Translations under genes and position numbers: made by a program
Shown: positions 16,839 through 26,314 of the stretch, one piece after another
Layout of the letters: each line of letters opens with the position of its first letter
How positions within the stretch are numbered: position 1 is the stretch's first letter
Assembly (NCBI GenBank): GCA_964408805.1
Contig: CAYPAV010000008.1
Span: 1 to 64,000, forward strand
DNA length: 64,000 nucleotides
Direction of reading: 5' to 3'
DNA from: CAYPAV01 sp964408805
Lineage (GTDB): Bacteria; Pseudomonadota; Alphaproteobacteria; UBA8366
Notes under the pieces: model-generated
Seen by the model: the letters and a program-made list of their open reading frames with translations, nothing else
What the model was told of the DNA's origin: nothing
The model's database searches: none

Positions 16839-18431
16839 ATGCGCGGGACACCGGACGAGATCATCGCGGCGTTTCTCACCCACCTGCAAGCGGGGCGGGT
16901 CGACGAGGCGGAGGCGCTGCTCGAAGACGCGCTCGCCGACGATCCCGATTGGCAACGGGGCTGGGAAACCCTTGCGGGATATCGCTTCGCGGCCGGCGGA
17001 TTGCAGCGATTTCGCGCCTTGGTGTCGGCATTGCTGCCGCGGATGTCGGATCCGGAACCGGTCATGATCGCAATCGCCAACGACCTCCTGCATCGCGGTT
17101 ACGTCGAGGACGGTTTGGCCCTTGTCGCCGCACTTCGGGAAGTCCGCTGCGATTCCCTGCACGTGGATGCCTTCGAGTTGTTTTGCCTCGCGACCTATGG
17201 CGACGACGAGGATGCTGCCTTCGCCGCCTATCATCGCTGGAATGCGACCCATGGCGCGGTCCAAGACACCGTTCCGTTCGAGAACGATCGAACGCCGGAC
17301 CGGCCGCTTCGGGTCGGATTCATTGCCTCGGATTACGGCGGCGGGCATTCCTTCACCTCCTATTTGGCATCTTGGTTCCATCGACCGGCGGGCGATTCCG
17401 ATCGCTATATTCTTTATTCCGACCAAAATTCGGAGGTTCCGCCGCATCCGGTATTCACCGAGGCCGCCGATGCGATCGTCAATATCCATGGCCTGCCGAT
17501 CGAGGAAATCCAGGCGCGGGCGCGGGCCGATGGGATCGATATCATGGTCGGACTGGTTTCCGGTGGCGTACTTTCCTGGTTCTCGACCATGCATCGCCGG
17601 GCCGCACCCGTCACCGCGGGCTGTTTTTTCGGCGGGATGGTGCCGGGAATGGCCTCGGTCGACTATCTGCTCGGCGACAAATACGTGGCGCCGCCCGACC
17701 GGCGCGGCAAATACGTCGAGAATGTCGTCTATCTCCCGCGAACCCATACGACCTGGTCGCCGCCCGAGGATTGCCCGCCCGTCAATTCCGAATTGCCCGC
17801 CGCGCGGCGAGGGGCGATCACCTTCGGCAACCTCAACCGGCCGGTGAAGTTCTCCGCCGCCGGGCGCGATCTCTGGGCCCGCGTGCTGAAGGCCCTGCCC
17901 GATGCCACCATGCTTTTCAAATATGCCGGCATGGAAGAGCCCGGCATTCAATCGCTCGTTCTTGAGTCCTTTGCTCGGCACGGGGTTGGGCCGGAGCGGG
18001 TTCAATTCCTCGGCCGATCCAACCAATACGATCATCTCGATACCTATAACGAGATCGACATCATGCTCGATTGCGTGCCCCAGCATGGCGGGATCACCAG
18101 CCTCGAGGCCCTATGGATGGGTGTTCCCGTAGTGTCGATGACGGTGATGGGCCTGCAGCCGGGGCTGACTAGCCCTTGGGCCTTGAATTTCGCCGGCCTC
18201 GATAATCTGGCGACCGCCGATCCCGACAGCTTCATCGCCGCGGCGGTTGCGCTCGCGGAGGATCGAGATCGTCTGGCGGCTTACCGGAGCGCGGCACGCG
18301 ATATCATGGCGCGATCGGCCGTGCGCGACGTCGACGGATTCGGCGTCGATCTGAAGCGTGCCTTTCGCGAGATGTGGCGGCGTTACTGTGCGGACGAGGC
18401 GCCCGCGCCCTTCGATGTCGGTGCTGGTTAA
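16839..18431 (+). CDS. O-GlcNAc-transferase-like protein (GT41), copy 2
   Basis: Seen: 530 residues. The first about 140 are helical with TPR-like pairs (LTHLQAGRVDEAEALLEDAL), then RPLRVGFIASDYGGG opens the catalytic half. GT41-type elements follow: AITFGNLNRPVKFS, the EIDIMLDCVPQHGGITSLEALWMGVPVVS core (in parts) and a C-terminal MWRRYC. It aligns in layout with the protein at 14313-15866 but differs clearly in sequence, so this is an old duplication or separate acquisition. Likely a cytosolic protein glycosyltransferase using a UDP-sugar. The acceptor is unknown. Confidence 0.8.
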   Translation: MRGTPDEIIAAFLTHLQAGRVDEAEALLEDALADDPDWQRGWETLAGYRFAAGGLQRFRALVSALLPRMSDPEPVMIAIANDLLHRGYVEDGLALVAALREVRCDSLHVDAFELFCLATYGDDEDAAFAAYHRWNATHGAVQDTVPFENDRTPDRPLRVGFIASDYGGGHSFTSYLASWFHRPAGDSDRYILYSDQNSEVPPHPVFTEAADAIVNIHGLPIEEIQARARADGIDIMVGLVSGGVLSWFSTMHRRAAPVTAGCFFGGMVPGMASVDYLLGDKYVAPPDRRGKYVENVVYLPRTHTTWSPPEDCPPVNSELPAARRGAITFGNLNRPVKFSAAGRDLWARVLKALPDATMLFKYAGMEEPGIQSLVLESFARHGVGPERVQFLGRSNQYDHLDTYNEIDIMLDCVPQHGGITSLEALWMGVPVVSMTVMGLQPGLTSPWALNFAGLDNLATADPDSFIAAAVALAEDRDRLAAYRSAARDIMARSAVRDVDGFGVDLKRAFREMWRRYCADEAPAPFDVGAG

Positions 18432-18455
18432 GTTGGCTCGGTCGCCGCGCGTCGC

Positions 18456-19325
18456 CTATTTCGGCGGCAAGGAACGCAAATACGCCACTATGGCGTCCAG
18501 GTCGTCTTCCGCGATATTCGCGTAATAGGGATAGGCCATCGGCGGTAGCATGCGGGTACCGTCGGGCCGAATTCCGGTTCTGACCATCTTCTTGATTTCC
18601 ACATCCGTGCGGTCTTTCAGATCCGTGGGCGTGATATTGGACGATACGCTGACGCCCCATGGCCCGTGAAATTCGAAGCCGCCCGCGCCCAGTTGGTTTG
18701 CAATGTCCGGGCCCCTTTGGCCCATCGGCGAATGACATTCGATGCAATGTCCGGCGGGGCCGGCCAGATAGGCCCCGTAGGCAATCTTGTCGCGTTTCGA
18801 CGGCTCCGGAACGGCCTTGACGGGAGGGCCATAGGAAGGCGGCAAGGGCATTTTATAGACCGATTTCGGGACCCTTTTCCTGACTGGCTTCACGGTCCGA
18901 AGATAGGCGACGATTGCTTTGACGTCCCTGTCGGATAATCCGCGATAAAGACCGATCGGCATGGGCGGCCCGATGATGGAACCGTCGGGGCGCCGACCTT
19001 CGCGAATCGATGCGATGATCTGGGCGTCGGACCATCGGCCGATCCCGGTTTCCTCGTCTTGGGTAATGTTCGGCGCGTGGGCAGTGAAAGCCGGCGTTAC
19101 CTCCAAATTCGGGAAGCCGGCAAGTTCCATATCTGGAATTTCACCCTTTGGTCCTTTCGGCGTGTGGCAATTCCCACAGGCCACAATCGATTTCATCAAA
19201 TACGTTCCGCGCTGGAGCGACGTCTCGGCGCTCGACGGCATCGTTCCGCCGGCAATCAATAACGCGGCAATCGCCGTCAAGCGGACGACACGGGTCGCAG
19301 TGTTCACTCTTCGATATTCATGCAT
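18456..19325 (-). CDS. Exported dihaem cytochrome c
   Basis: Seen: signal peptide (hydrophobic run after VVRLT, cleavage near SSAET) and two covalent haem sites, Cys50-xx-Cys53-His54 and Cys194-xx-Cys197-His198, each with a later Met (PPMPIG; LPPMAYP) as likely sixth ligand. This two-domain layout resembles the cytochrome c subunits of membrane alcohol, aldehyde or gluconate dehydrogenases, but no dehydrogenase gene is adjacent. Length 289 from ATG 19325. A GTG at 19356-19358 overlapping the erpA stop is an alternative start adding 11 residues. It probably lies downstream of erpA in one transcript. Confidence 0.85.
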   Translation of the reverse strand: MHEYRRVNTATRVVRLTAIAALLIAGGTMPSSAETSLQRGTYLMKSIVACGNCHTPKGPKGEIPDMELAGFPNLEVTPAFTAHAPNITQDEETGIGRWSDAQIIASIREGRRPDGSIIGPPMPIGLYRGLSDRDVKAIVAYLRTVKPVRKRVPKSVYKMPLPPSYGPPVKAVPEPSKRDKIAYGAYLAGPAGHCIECHSPMGQRGPDIANQLGAGGFEFHGPWGVSVSSNITPTDLKDRTDVEIKKMVRTGIRPDGTRMLPPMAYPYYANIAEDDLDAIVAYLRSLPPK

Positions 19326-19354
19326 TCGGGATTGGAGGTCGCCAGGCGATCCGG

Positions 19355-19720
19355 TCACATGGAGAAAGAGGCGCCACAGCCGCAGGACGACGTGGCTTGC
19401 GGATTCTTGACCTGGAAGCTGGCACCGACCAACTCGACGACGAAATCCAATTCCGACCCCGCGATCAGGCCAAGCGAGGTATCGTCGACCACGACCTTGG
19501 CGCCGGCATGCTCGAAAATGGCGTCGTCGTCATGCGAGGATTGCTCGAAATCGAACCCATATTGGAAGCCGGAACAGCCGCCGCCCGAGACCGTAATCCG
19601 CAGCATCAGATCGGATTTGTCCTCGGCCTCGAAAATCTCGGTCAGCCGTTTGGCCGCGGAATCGCTGATCGTGATGACACGTTCACCCGTCTCGACGGCG
19701 TCGGTCGCGAATACATCCAT
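19355..19720 (-). CDS. erpA: A-type iron-sulfur carrier
   Basis: Delivers Fe-S clusters to apoproteins. Seen: 121 residues with the three conserved Cys, one in GGGCSGFQYGF and two in the C-terminal CGCGASFS; the body ITISDSAAKRLTEIF is typical of HesB/IscA/ErpA proteins. The ErpA versus IscA label rests on overall feel and the absence of isc neighbours, so the family is certain and the subtype less so. It is divergent from dgt and upstream of a dihaem cytochrome gene whose alternative start overlaps its stop codon (GTGA). Confidence 0.9.
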   Translation of the reverse strand: MDVFATDAVETGERVITISDSAAKRLTEIFEAEDKSDLMLRITVSGGGCSGFQYGFDFEQSSHDDDAIFEHAGAKVVVDDTSLGLIAGSELDFVVELVGASFQVKNPQATSSCGCGASFSM

Positions 19721-19842
19721 GGCTTTATCCCGAAACTTTCCGCGTCAAAGAAATCCTAGGGCTTTTACATGGGGATTTCATCTAAAATTTCAAACTAAAT
19801 CTAGTATTGCCAAGAAATAGCATGCCCAGATATTGTGCGCGG

Positions 19843-21018
19843 ATGATCGCTAGTCGCGCGCCTTACGCCACTCGCCACGAGGACAGCCGGGGCCGTTTCC
19901 ACCCGGAACCGGAAAGTCGGCGGCGCACCTGTTTTCAACGAGATCGAGATCGCGTCGTGCATGCGACCGCCTTTCGCCGTTTGAAACACAAGACCCAGGT
20001 CTTCATCGCCCCCCACGGCGATCATTACCGCACCCGATTGACTCATAGTCTCGAGGTGGCGCAAATCGGCCGGACGATCGCGCGCTGTCTGGGTCTCGAC
20101 GAGGATCTCACGGAAACGCTGGCGTTGGCGCATGATCTGGGGCACCCGCCTTTCGGGCATGCCGGCGAGTCGGCGCTCGACGAGGTGATGGCGCCCTATG
20201 GCGGGTTCGATCACAACGAACAGACCTTGCGAATCCTGGTGTCGCTCGAGCAGCGCTACGCCGCTTTCGACGGCCTCAACCTGACATGGGAGACCTTGGA
20301 AGGCGTGGTCAAGCACAACGGGCCTCTGATCGGTCCTTTGGCCAATGGACGCAACACGCCGGCGAGCATTCTCGACTATTGCTCGGATCAGGACCTAGAG
20401 CTCGGCACCTTTCCCGGACCGGAAGCGCAAGTGGCCGCGATCGCCGACGATATCGCTTATGACAATCACGATATCGACGACGGCTTGCGGGCGGGGATGC
20501 TTGGCATCGACGCGTTCGAGTCGGTGCCGCGCGTCAAGACGGCCTTCGTGGAGTTGGCCGCCGACTATCCGAATGCCGAGCCGTCGCGCATCGCCTCTGA
20601 GGTGGTGCGCCGATTGATCGGCGAAATGGTCGAGGATGTCTTGATCGAATCCCGGCGGCGGCTCGACCGAACCACACCCGCGAACGCCGCCGCGGTTCGC
20701 GCGCTCGAAGAACCGGTCATCGGCTTCTCCGATGCCATGGGCGAGACCGACCGCGCCTTGAAAGAGGTCCTCTTCCGGCATATGTACCGGCACCCGACGG
20801 TGATGGCGGAAGTGGAGAAGGCGCAGCGCGTCATCCGCGATCTCTTCGCCCATTTCCTGGCCCATCCCGAGGCGATGCCGTCGGAGTGGCGGAACCAGGC
20901 GCGGGACGGCACCGAGGCGCGGACCGCTCGGGTGGTCGGCGACTATGTCGCCGGCATGAGCGATAACTATGCGCTCGACTGCCACGACGACTTGTTCAAG
21001 GTGGACGCTCGGATTTGA
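19843..21018 (+). CDS. dgt: dGTP triphosphohydrolase-like HD protein
   Basis: Hydrolyses dNTPs to deoxynucleoside and triphosphate in characterised members. Seen: N-terminal SRGRFHPEPES, FQRDRDRVVHATAFRRLKHKTQVF (in parts), RTRLTHSLEVAQIGR, the HD metal motif ALAHDLGHPPFGHAGE, and a later Asp in IADDIAYDNHDIDD. This is the standard motif order of the Dgt type-2 group. Length 391 from the ATG at 19843, chosen by family alignment; a TTG at 19807 would add 12 residues. The stop overlaps the argS start in TGATG. It is first gene of the operon running to scpB. Confidence 0.92.
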   Translation: MIASRAPYATRHEDSRGRFHPEPESRRRTCFQRDRDRVVHATAFRRLKHKTQVFIAPHGDHYRTRLTHSLEVAQIGRTIARCLGLDEDLTETLALAHDLGHPPFGHAGESALDEVMAPYGGFDHNEQTLRILVSLEQRYAAFDGLNLTWETLEGVVKHNGPLIGPLANGRNTPASILDYCSDQDLELGTFPGPEAQVAAIADDIAYDNHDIDDGLRAGMLGIDAFESVPRVKTAFVELAADYPNAEPSRIASEVVRRLIGEMVEDVLIESRRRLDRTTPANAAAVRALEEPVIGFSDAMGETDRALKEVLFRHMYRHPTVMAEVEKAQRVIRDLFAHFLAHPEAMPSEWRNQARDGTEARTARVVGDYVAGMSDNYALDCHDDLFKVDARI

Positions 21019-22778
21019 TGAACCTGTTTTTGGAATATCGAACGCGATTGGTCGGTGCCCTCGAGGGGTTATCGCGCGACGGCGTTCTGCCCGCCGACCT
21101 CGACACGACGCGGGTTTCGGTCGAGCCGCCGAGGGAGGCCACGCATGGCGATCTCGCGACCAACGCGGCGATGGTGCTCGCCAAGGCCGCGCGTATGAAA
21201 CCGCGCGATATCGCCGAACATCTGGTGGAACGCCTTCGGCAGGATCCGACGATCGAGGCAGCCGAGATCGCGGGTCCGGGCTTCATCAACCTTCGCCTCG
21301 CCGCCGCCTGCTGGCGCGATGTGCTTAGCGCCGTTCTGGACGCCGGCGAGGACTTCGGGTCATCCGATTTCGGCGCGGGGCGGAAGATTAATGTCGAGTA
21401 CGTCTCGGCCAACCCGACGGGCCCGCTCCATATCGGCCATGCGCGCGGCACGGTCTTCGGCGATGCCTTGGCGGCCTTGCTGGAGAAGGCGGGCTACGAC
21501 GTCTGCCGCGAATACTACGTCAACGACGCGGGCGCCCAAGTCGATGCGTTGGGACGCTCGGCGCATTTACGGTACCGGGAAGCGTTCGGCGAGGAGATCG
21601 GGGAGATTCCAGAGGGCCTCTATCCGGGCGAATATATGATTCCTGTCGGCCGTGCCTTGATGGAGCGCGACGGCGATCGCTGGTTGGGCGTGCCGGAGGC
21701 GGATTGGCTTCCGGAGTTCCGCCAATTCGCGGTCGCCGCGATGATGGATCTGGTGCGTGACGATTTGGCGGTGCTTGGCGTTCGCCAGGATGTGTTCACC
21801 TCCGAACTCGGTCTCGTGGAGGCGGGACGCGTCGAGGCGGCGCTCAAGAGCCTGGAAGACCGGGACCTCATCTATACCGGTGTTCTGGAGCCGCCCAAGG
21901 GTAAGAAACCCGACGATTGGGAGCCGCGACCGCAGACGCTCTTCAAGGCGACCGAATTCGGTGACGATGTCGATCGTCCGCTGCGGAAATCGGATGGCGG
22001 CTGGACCTATTTCGCCTCCGACATCGCCTATCATCACGACAAGTTCGAACGCGGTTTCACCGAACTGATCGATGTTTGGGGTGCCGATCACGGCGGCTAT
22101 GTGAAACGCATGCGCGCGGCGACCGATGCCATCACCGAAGGCAAGGCGGCGCTCGATATCAAGATCTGCCAAATCGTCCGGCTGTTGGAGCAGGGCGAGC
22201 CGGTGAAGATGTCGAAGCGGGCCGGCAATTTCGTGACCTTGCGCGATCTGGTCGACGAGGTCGGCGCAAGCGTGGTGCGCTTCATCATGCTGACCCGCAA
22301 GAACGACGCACCGCTCGATTTCGATCTCACGGTCGTCAGGGAGCAGTCGCGGGACAATCCGGTCTTCTACGTGCAGTACGCCCATGCGCGATGTTGTTCG
22401 GTCGCCCGCATGGCGCTGGAAGCGCTCCCCGACTTGGATCTGTCGGATGCGGCCCTTCGAGGGGCCGATCTGGAGAGCTTGCGCGACGAGAGCGAAATCA
22501 ACCTGTTGCGGGCGATGGCGAACTGGCCGCGGATAGTCGAAGGGGCGGCGGAGTCGCACGAACCGCACCGAATAGCGTATTATCTTCTTGATTTGGCGGC
22601 GGCATTTCATGCCTTGTGGACCAAGGGCAGTCGCGAAGACCCGTCTTTGCGGTTCGTTCGCGAGGACGATCCGGCACTGACCTTGGCGCGGCTCGCCCTG
22701 GCGCGCGGTCTCCGGACGGTGATCGCGTCGGGTCTTCACATCTTTGGTGTGGAGGCGGTCGAGGAGATGCGTGGATGA
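21018..22778 (+). CDS. argS: Arginyl-tRNA synthetase
   Basis: Charges tRNA-Arg. Seen: an N-terminal additional domain ending GPGFINLRL, the class I HIGH signature at residues 138-141 in NPTGPLHIGHARG, KMSKRAGNFVTL near 397, and the C-terminal DALR anticodon-binding domain (VQYAHARCCSVAR, ALTLARLALARGL). Length 586 is normal. The ATG at 21018 overlaps the dgt stop by one base, and its own stop overlaps the next start (ATGA), so translation is coupled along the operon. Confidence 0.97.
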   Translation: MNLFLEYRTRLVGALEGLSRDGVLPADLDTTRVSVEPPREATHGDLATNAAMVLAKAARMKPRDIAEHLVERLRQDPTIEAAEIAGPGFINLRLAAACWRDVLSAVLDAGEDFGSSDFGAGRKINVEYVSANPTGPLHIGHARGTVFGDALAALLEKAGYDVCREYYVNDAGAQVDALGRSAHLRYREAFGEEIGEIPEGLYPGEYMIPVGRALMERDGDRWLGVPEADWLPEFRQFAVAAMMDLVRDDLAVLGVRQDVFTSELGLVEAGRVEAALKSLEDRDLIYTGVLEPPKGKKPDDWEPRPQTLFKATEFGDDVDRPLRKSDGGWTYFASDIAYHHDKFERGFTELIDVWGADHGGYVKRMRAATDAITEGKAALDIKICQIVRLLEQGEPVKMSKRAGNFVTLRDLVDEVGASVVRFIMLTRKNDAPLDFDLTVVREQSRDNPVFYVQYAHARCCSVARMALEALPDLDLSDAALRGADLESLRDESEINLLRAMANWPRIVEGAAESHEPHRIAYYLLDLAAAFHALWTKGSREDPSLRFVREDDPALTLARLALARGLRTVIASGLHIFGVEAVEEMRG

Positions 22779-23791
22779 GCGAAGGTCTCGACAAGCTGCG
22801 TGCGGAACTGGCGGCAATCGACCAGGAGGTCGATCGTGCGCCGATTTCGACCCGCCGGGTGCATCGCGCCATTCTGGCGATGGTGGCGGTTGTCGTTCTC
22901 GGCAGTTTCGGAGCTGTCACTTGGTATGCCTACAATCAAGGAATTCTGGAAGGCAGCGAGGATGCGGCGCCGCTCGTCCGTCCCAAGGGGCCGTTGAAAG
23001 TCGCCCCCGCGAGCCCGGGCGGCGAGCAAGTTCGGAACCGCGACAAGTTCGTCTACAACGTTCTCGAAAAGGATGGGGGCGATCGACGTGTGGAGCGTCT
23101 TTTGCCGCCGCCGGAGCAGCCGAAACCGCCACCACGAAGGAAAACGGCGTCGCGCGATGTGAAGGCGCCGACGACACCCGTTAAGCCGCCGCCGGCACTG
23201 GCGCCGCCGGCCGCGATGACTCCGCCGCCGCCCGCGAATCCGCCCGGGACCGAAGGCGGTGTCGCTCCACGTCCCGCTTCGCCGGGACTAACGATGCCCG
23301 CACCCACACCGAAACCGACACCGGGGAAGGTCGCCAAAGCGGTGCCACCCGCCGTCGCGGCGCGCCCCGCTCCCGCCAAGCCCGTCCCCGCGAAGAAGGT
23401 CGCGCGCGGTCCCATTCGCTTGACGCCGGGGGCGGGAGGGCGTGATCCGGCGGCCCAAAAATCGGTCCCGGTAAAACCGGCGCCGCGGCCTAAAATCGCT
23501 GCGAAACGTCCGACGGGCGCGCGTGTTGCGGCGTCCGTGCGAGGGTATTTTCTGCAACTCGGCGCGTTTCGGTCCCGGGGCGAAGCCAATCGAGCCTGGA
23601 CGCAGGCGCGGACGACGAATAGTCGGGTGCTCGGCGGTCTGACGCTTCGGCTGCAACGGGTGAATATCGCCGGGAAGGGCGTATTCTACCGCGTTCAGGC
23701 GGGTCCCTACGCGGTGGCCGGGCTCGCCAAGAAAGCTTGCGGAGCCCTGAAGCGGCGCAAACAGAGGTGTTTCGTTGTCAAACTCAAATAG
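22775..23791 (+). CDS. SPOR-domain membrane protein
   Basis: Seen: 338 residues with a short cytoplasmic N-terminus, one membrane segment (about 30-52, LAMVAVVVLGSFGAVTWYAY), then a long Pro/Ala/Lys-rich periplasmic linker, and a C-terminal SPOR domain (about 255-337: YFLQLGAFRSRGEANRAW ... YRVQAGPYA). Known: SPOR domains bind denuded glycan strands at the division septum. It overlaps argS by ATGA and the next gene, nagZ, by 17 bases. Inferred: a septal peptidoglycan-binding division protein of the FtsN or DedD sort. Confidence 0.88.
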   Translation: MSEGLDKLRAELAAIDQEVDRAPISTRRVHRAILAMVAVVVLGSFGAVTWYAYNQGILEGSEDAAPLVRPKGPLKVAPASPGGEQVRNRDKFVYNVLEKDGGDRRVERLLPPPEQPKPPPRRKTASRDVKAPTTPVKPPPALAPPAAMTPPPPANPPGTEGGVAPRPASPGLTMPAPTPKPTPGKVAKAVPPAVAARPAPAKPVPAKKVARGPIRLTPGAGGRDPAAQKSVPVKPAPRPKIAAKRPTGARVAASVRGYFLQLGAFRSRGEANRAWTQARTTNSRVLGGLTLRLQRVNIAGKGVFYRVQAGPYAVAGLAKKACGALKRRKQRCFVVKLK

Positions 23792-24803
23792 ACCGCCGCT
23801 CGCGGTGATTTTCACATGCGCGGGGAAGACCCTGCGCGCGGATGAAGCGGACTATTTTCGCGAGGCCGATCCCTTCGGTTTCATCCTGTTCGCCGATAAT
23901 ATCGAATCGGGGCCGCAAGTGCGCGACCTTGTCGCCGCTCTTCGCGATTGCATCGAGCGGCCGGATGCGCCGGTGCTGATCGATCAGGAAGGCGGGAGGG
24001 TGGCGCGTTTCGGACCGCCCGAATGGCGCGCGGCACCTCCGGCCCGGGTGTTCGGCGAGCTTGCCGCTCGCGACTTGGAGGCCGCCAGTCGCGCCGCGCG
24101 TCTCAACGCCAGGCTGATGGCGACCGAACTCCATGAGATGGGGATCAACGTCGATTGCGCGCCGGTGCTGGACCTCTCCATTCCGGGCGCGCATGACGTC
24201 ATCGGCGACCGGTCCTATGGCGGCGATCCGGATTTGGTGGCGACCCTGGGGCGCGCCGTCGCCGAGGGATTGCTTGCCGGCGGCGTCATGCCGATGATCA
24301 AGCACATGCCGGGGCACGGCCGCGCCATGGCCGACAGCCACAAGGAACTTCCCAGCGTCGACCTGCCGTTGTCGGAATTACAAGCCACCGATTTCGCGCC
24401 GTTCCGGGCACTCGCGGATATGCCGCTGGCGATGACCGCGCATATCCTTTTCCCGCAACTCGACCCGGCACTTCCGGCGACGACGTCGCCGCGGATCGTT
24501 CGGGAAATTCTCCGCGGCGATATCGGCTATGAAGGCCTGATCGTGAGCGATGACGTCACCATGGGGGCGCTTTCGGGCGACAACGCGACGCGCGCCAGGG
24601 CAACGCGCGAGGCCGGTTGTGACATCGTTCTTCATTGCTATGCGGAACTCGACGGGATGCGTGAGATCGCCAAGGGCGCCGGTTTGATGGACGAGGAATC
24701 GAGCCGCCGTTGGGCGCGCGGTCTGGCGATGCTGCCGGGTGCGCCGGATTCCATCGACAAACCCGCGCTGGAAGCCGAACTCGCAGCGTTGTTGGAAGCC
24801 TAG
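23775..24803 (+). CDS. nagZ: Beta-N-acetylhexosaminidase (GH3)
   Basis: Removes N-acetylglucosamine from muropeptides in cytosolic peptidoglycan recycling. Seen: LIDQEGGRVARF, DCAPVLDL, the GH3 KHMPGHGRAMADSH loop with the catalytic His, and VSDDVTMGAL carrying the nucleophilic Asp. Length 342, no signal peptide, as expected for NagZ. The start appears to be TTG at 23775, inside the end of the SPOR gene, preceded by AGAGGTG; no ATG is available before the conserved sequence begins. Confidence 0.93.
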   Translation: MSNSNRPPLAVIFTCAGKTLRADEADYFREADPFGFILFADNIESGPQVRDLVAALRDCIERPDAPVLIDQEGGRVARFGPPEWRAAPPARVFGELAARDLEAASRAARLNARLMATELHEMGINVDCAPVLDLSIPGAHDVIGDRSYGGDPDLVATLGRAVAEGLLAGGVMPMIKHMPGHGRAMADSHKELPSVDLPLSELQATDFAPFRALADMPLAMTAHILFPQLDPALPATTSPRIVREILRGDIGYEGLIVSDDVTMGALSGDNATRARATREAGCDIVLHCYAELDGMREIAKGAGLMDEESSRRWARGLAMLPGAPDSIDKPALEAELAALLEA

Positions 24804-24810
24804 AGCCGCC

Positions 24811-25503
24811 ATGCCGGACGGTTTGACCGATATCGCCTTTGTCGTTTCGATTTGGGCGCTGCCGGTTCTTTTCGCGATTACCTTACATGAGGCGGCGCAT
24901 GCCTGGGTCGCGGCACGCCTAGGCGATCCGACGGCGCAAAGCCTCGGTCGCGTCAGCTTCAACCCACTCCGCCATGTCGAACCCTTCGGGACGGTCATCT
25001 TGCCCGCGTTGCTTTTGTTCATGCAGGTGCCGTTTCTATTCGGCTGGGCGAAACCGGTGCCGATCAATCCCAACTACTTGGTCCATCCCCGGCGCGATAT
25101 GGCCTTGGTGGCCGCGGCCGGACCTTGTGCGAATCTCTTCATCGCCTGCGTGTCGGCCATCTGTATTCACGCCGTACCGCTACTGCCGGCCGATGTCGGG
25201 GAATGGGTTCTGCGGAATTTGATCAACTCGATGCGGCTCAACCTCGTGCTCGCGATCCTCAATATGCTGCCGATGCCGCCACTTGACGGCGGCCGTGTCC
25301 TGGTCGGTCTCCTGCCCGAACGTCCGGCGGAGTTGTTGTCGCGAATTGAAAGATTCGGACTGTTAATTGTCATCGCCATGTTGTTCATTGTGCCGATGCT
25401 GACCGGCAGGCTGGGATGGGATTTCGATCCGGCGGGTTTTCTCGTCGGCCGCCCCGTAGCTTGGCTGATGGATGTATTGGTGACGGTATTTGGACTGGGA
25501 TGA
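24811..25503 (+). CDS. Site-2-protease-family membrane peptidase (M50)
   Basis: Seen: 230 residues, several hydrophobic segments, zinc-binding HEAAH in the first membrane helix (residues 27-31), and the family NMLPMPPLDGGRV with the third metal ligand Asp. This is the compact rhomboid-unrelated M50B type without PDZ domain. Known relatives cleave membrane proteins inside the bilayer. Start ATG 24811 is 7 bases after the nagZ stop; its stop overlaps the scpA start (ATGA). Such placement just before scpAB is common in alphaproteobacteria. The substrate is unknown. Confidence 0.9.
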   Translation: MPDGLTDIAFVVSIWALPVLFAITLHEAAHAWVAARLGDPTAQSLGRVSFNPLRHVEPFGTVILPALLLFMQVPFLFGWAKPVPINPNYLVHPRRDMALVAAAGPCANLFIACVSAICIHAVPLLPADVGEWVLRNLINSMRLNLVLAILNMLPMPPLDGGRVLVGLLPERPAELLSRIERFGLLIVIAMLFIVPMLTGRLGWDFDPAGFLVGRPVAWLMDVLVTVFGLG

Positions 25504-26300
25504 CGGAGCCTCGCGACACATCGAACCCGGCCGACCCGGACCCCTTCGAGGATGCGGAACCTCCCTATAAGCGGGTGCCGGAACAGCTCGTGCTGGACCT
25601 TCAGGGTTTCGAGGGGCCGATTGATGTCCTGCTTTCCCTGGCCCGGGACCAGAAGGTTGATCTGACGAAAATCTCCATCCTGCAATTGGCGGATCAGTAT
25701 CTCGCGTTCATCGTCGAAGCGCGGCGGTTGCGCTTGGAAATCGCGGCGGATTATCTCGTCATGGCGGCCTGGCTGGCCTATTTGAAATCCCGGCTGCTGT
25801 TGCCTGCGACCGATGACGAGGACCAACCGAGCGCGGCCGAGATGGCGGCCCGCCTCGCATTCCAATTGCAGCGCCTGGAAGCGATGCGCGAAGCCTCGGA
25901 GAAATTGTTTCAGCGCCCCCGTCTGGGGCAGGATTTTTTCCGCAGAGGCGATCCCCAACGAATCCCCATCGAGCGCAGTTCGATCTTCGACTTGTCGCTA
26001 TACGAACTGCTGTCGGTCTATGGAGTCCATCGCCAGCGCGAAGCGGCATCGACTCTGACGATCGATCCCTCCAAGGTCTTTTCAATGGAGGAAGCCCTGC
26101 ATCGTCTCCGTGAAGTATTGGGCGAGGTGCCCGATTGGACGATCCTGACGCAGTTCCTGCCGGACGATCTTGACGATGATCTGATGCGCCGCTCGGCGGT
26201 GGCGACGACATTCGCCGCCAGTCTCGAATTGGCGCGAACCGGTCGGCTTCGGCTCCGTCAATCCGGTACATTCAAACCCATCTTCATCAGAAGTGAGTAA
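25500..26300 (+). CDS. scpA: Segregation and condensation protein A
   Basis: Kleisin subunit that bridges the SMC dimer in chromosome condensation. Seen: the N-terminal LDLQGFEGPIDVLLSLARDQKVDLTKI signature (in parts), DYLVMAAWLAYLKSRLLLP, and a C-terminal winged-helix ending. Length 266. The ATG at 25500 overlaps the stop of the M50 gene; it is followed 14 bases later by scpB. The smc gene is not in the window. Confidence 0.94.
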   Translation: MTEPRDTSNPADPDPFEDAEPPYKRVPEQLVLDLQGFEGPIDVLLSLARDQKVDLTKISILQLADQYLAFIVEARRLRLEIAADYLVMAAWLAYLKSRLLLPATDDEDQPSAAEMAARLAFQLQRLEAMREASEKLFQRPRLGQDFFRRGDPQRIPIERSSIFDLSLYELLSVYGVHRQREAASTLTIDPSKVFSMEEALHRLREVLGEVPDWTILTQFLPDDLDDDLMRRSAVATTFAASLELARTGRLRLRQSGTFKPIFIRSE

Positions 26301-26314
26301 GACACGCTAGGAAT

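Noticed and set aside
16662..18086. Minus-strand 474-codon open frame opposite the second GT41 gene
   Set aside because: Composition is typical of a GC-rich shadow frame; the plus strand holds recognisable GT41 motifs throughout.
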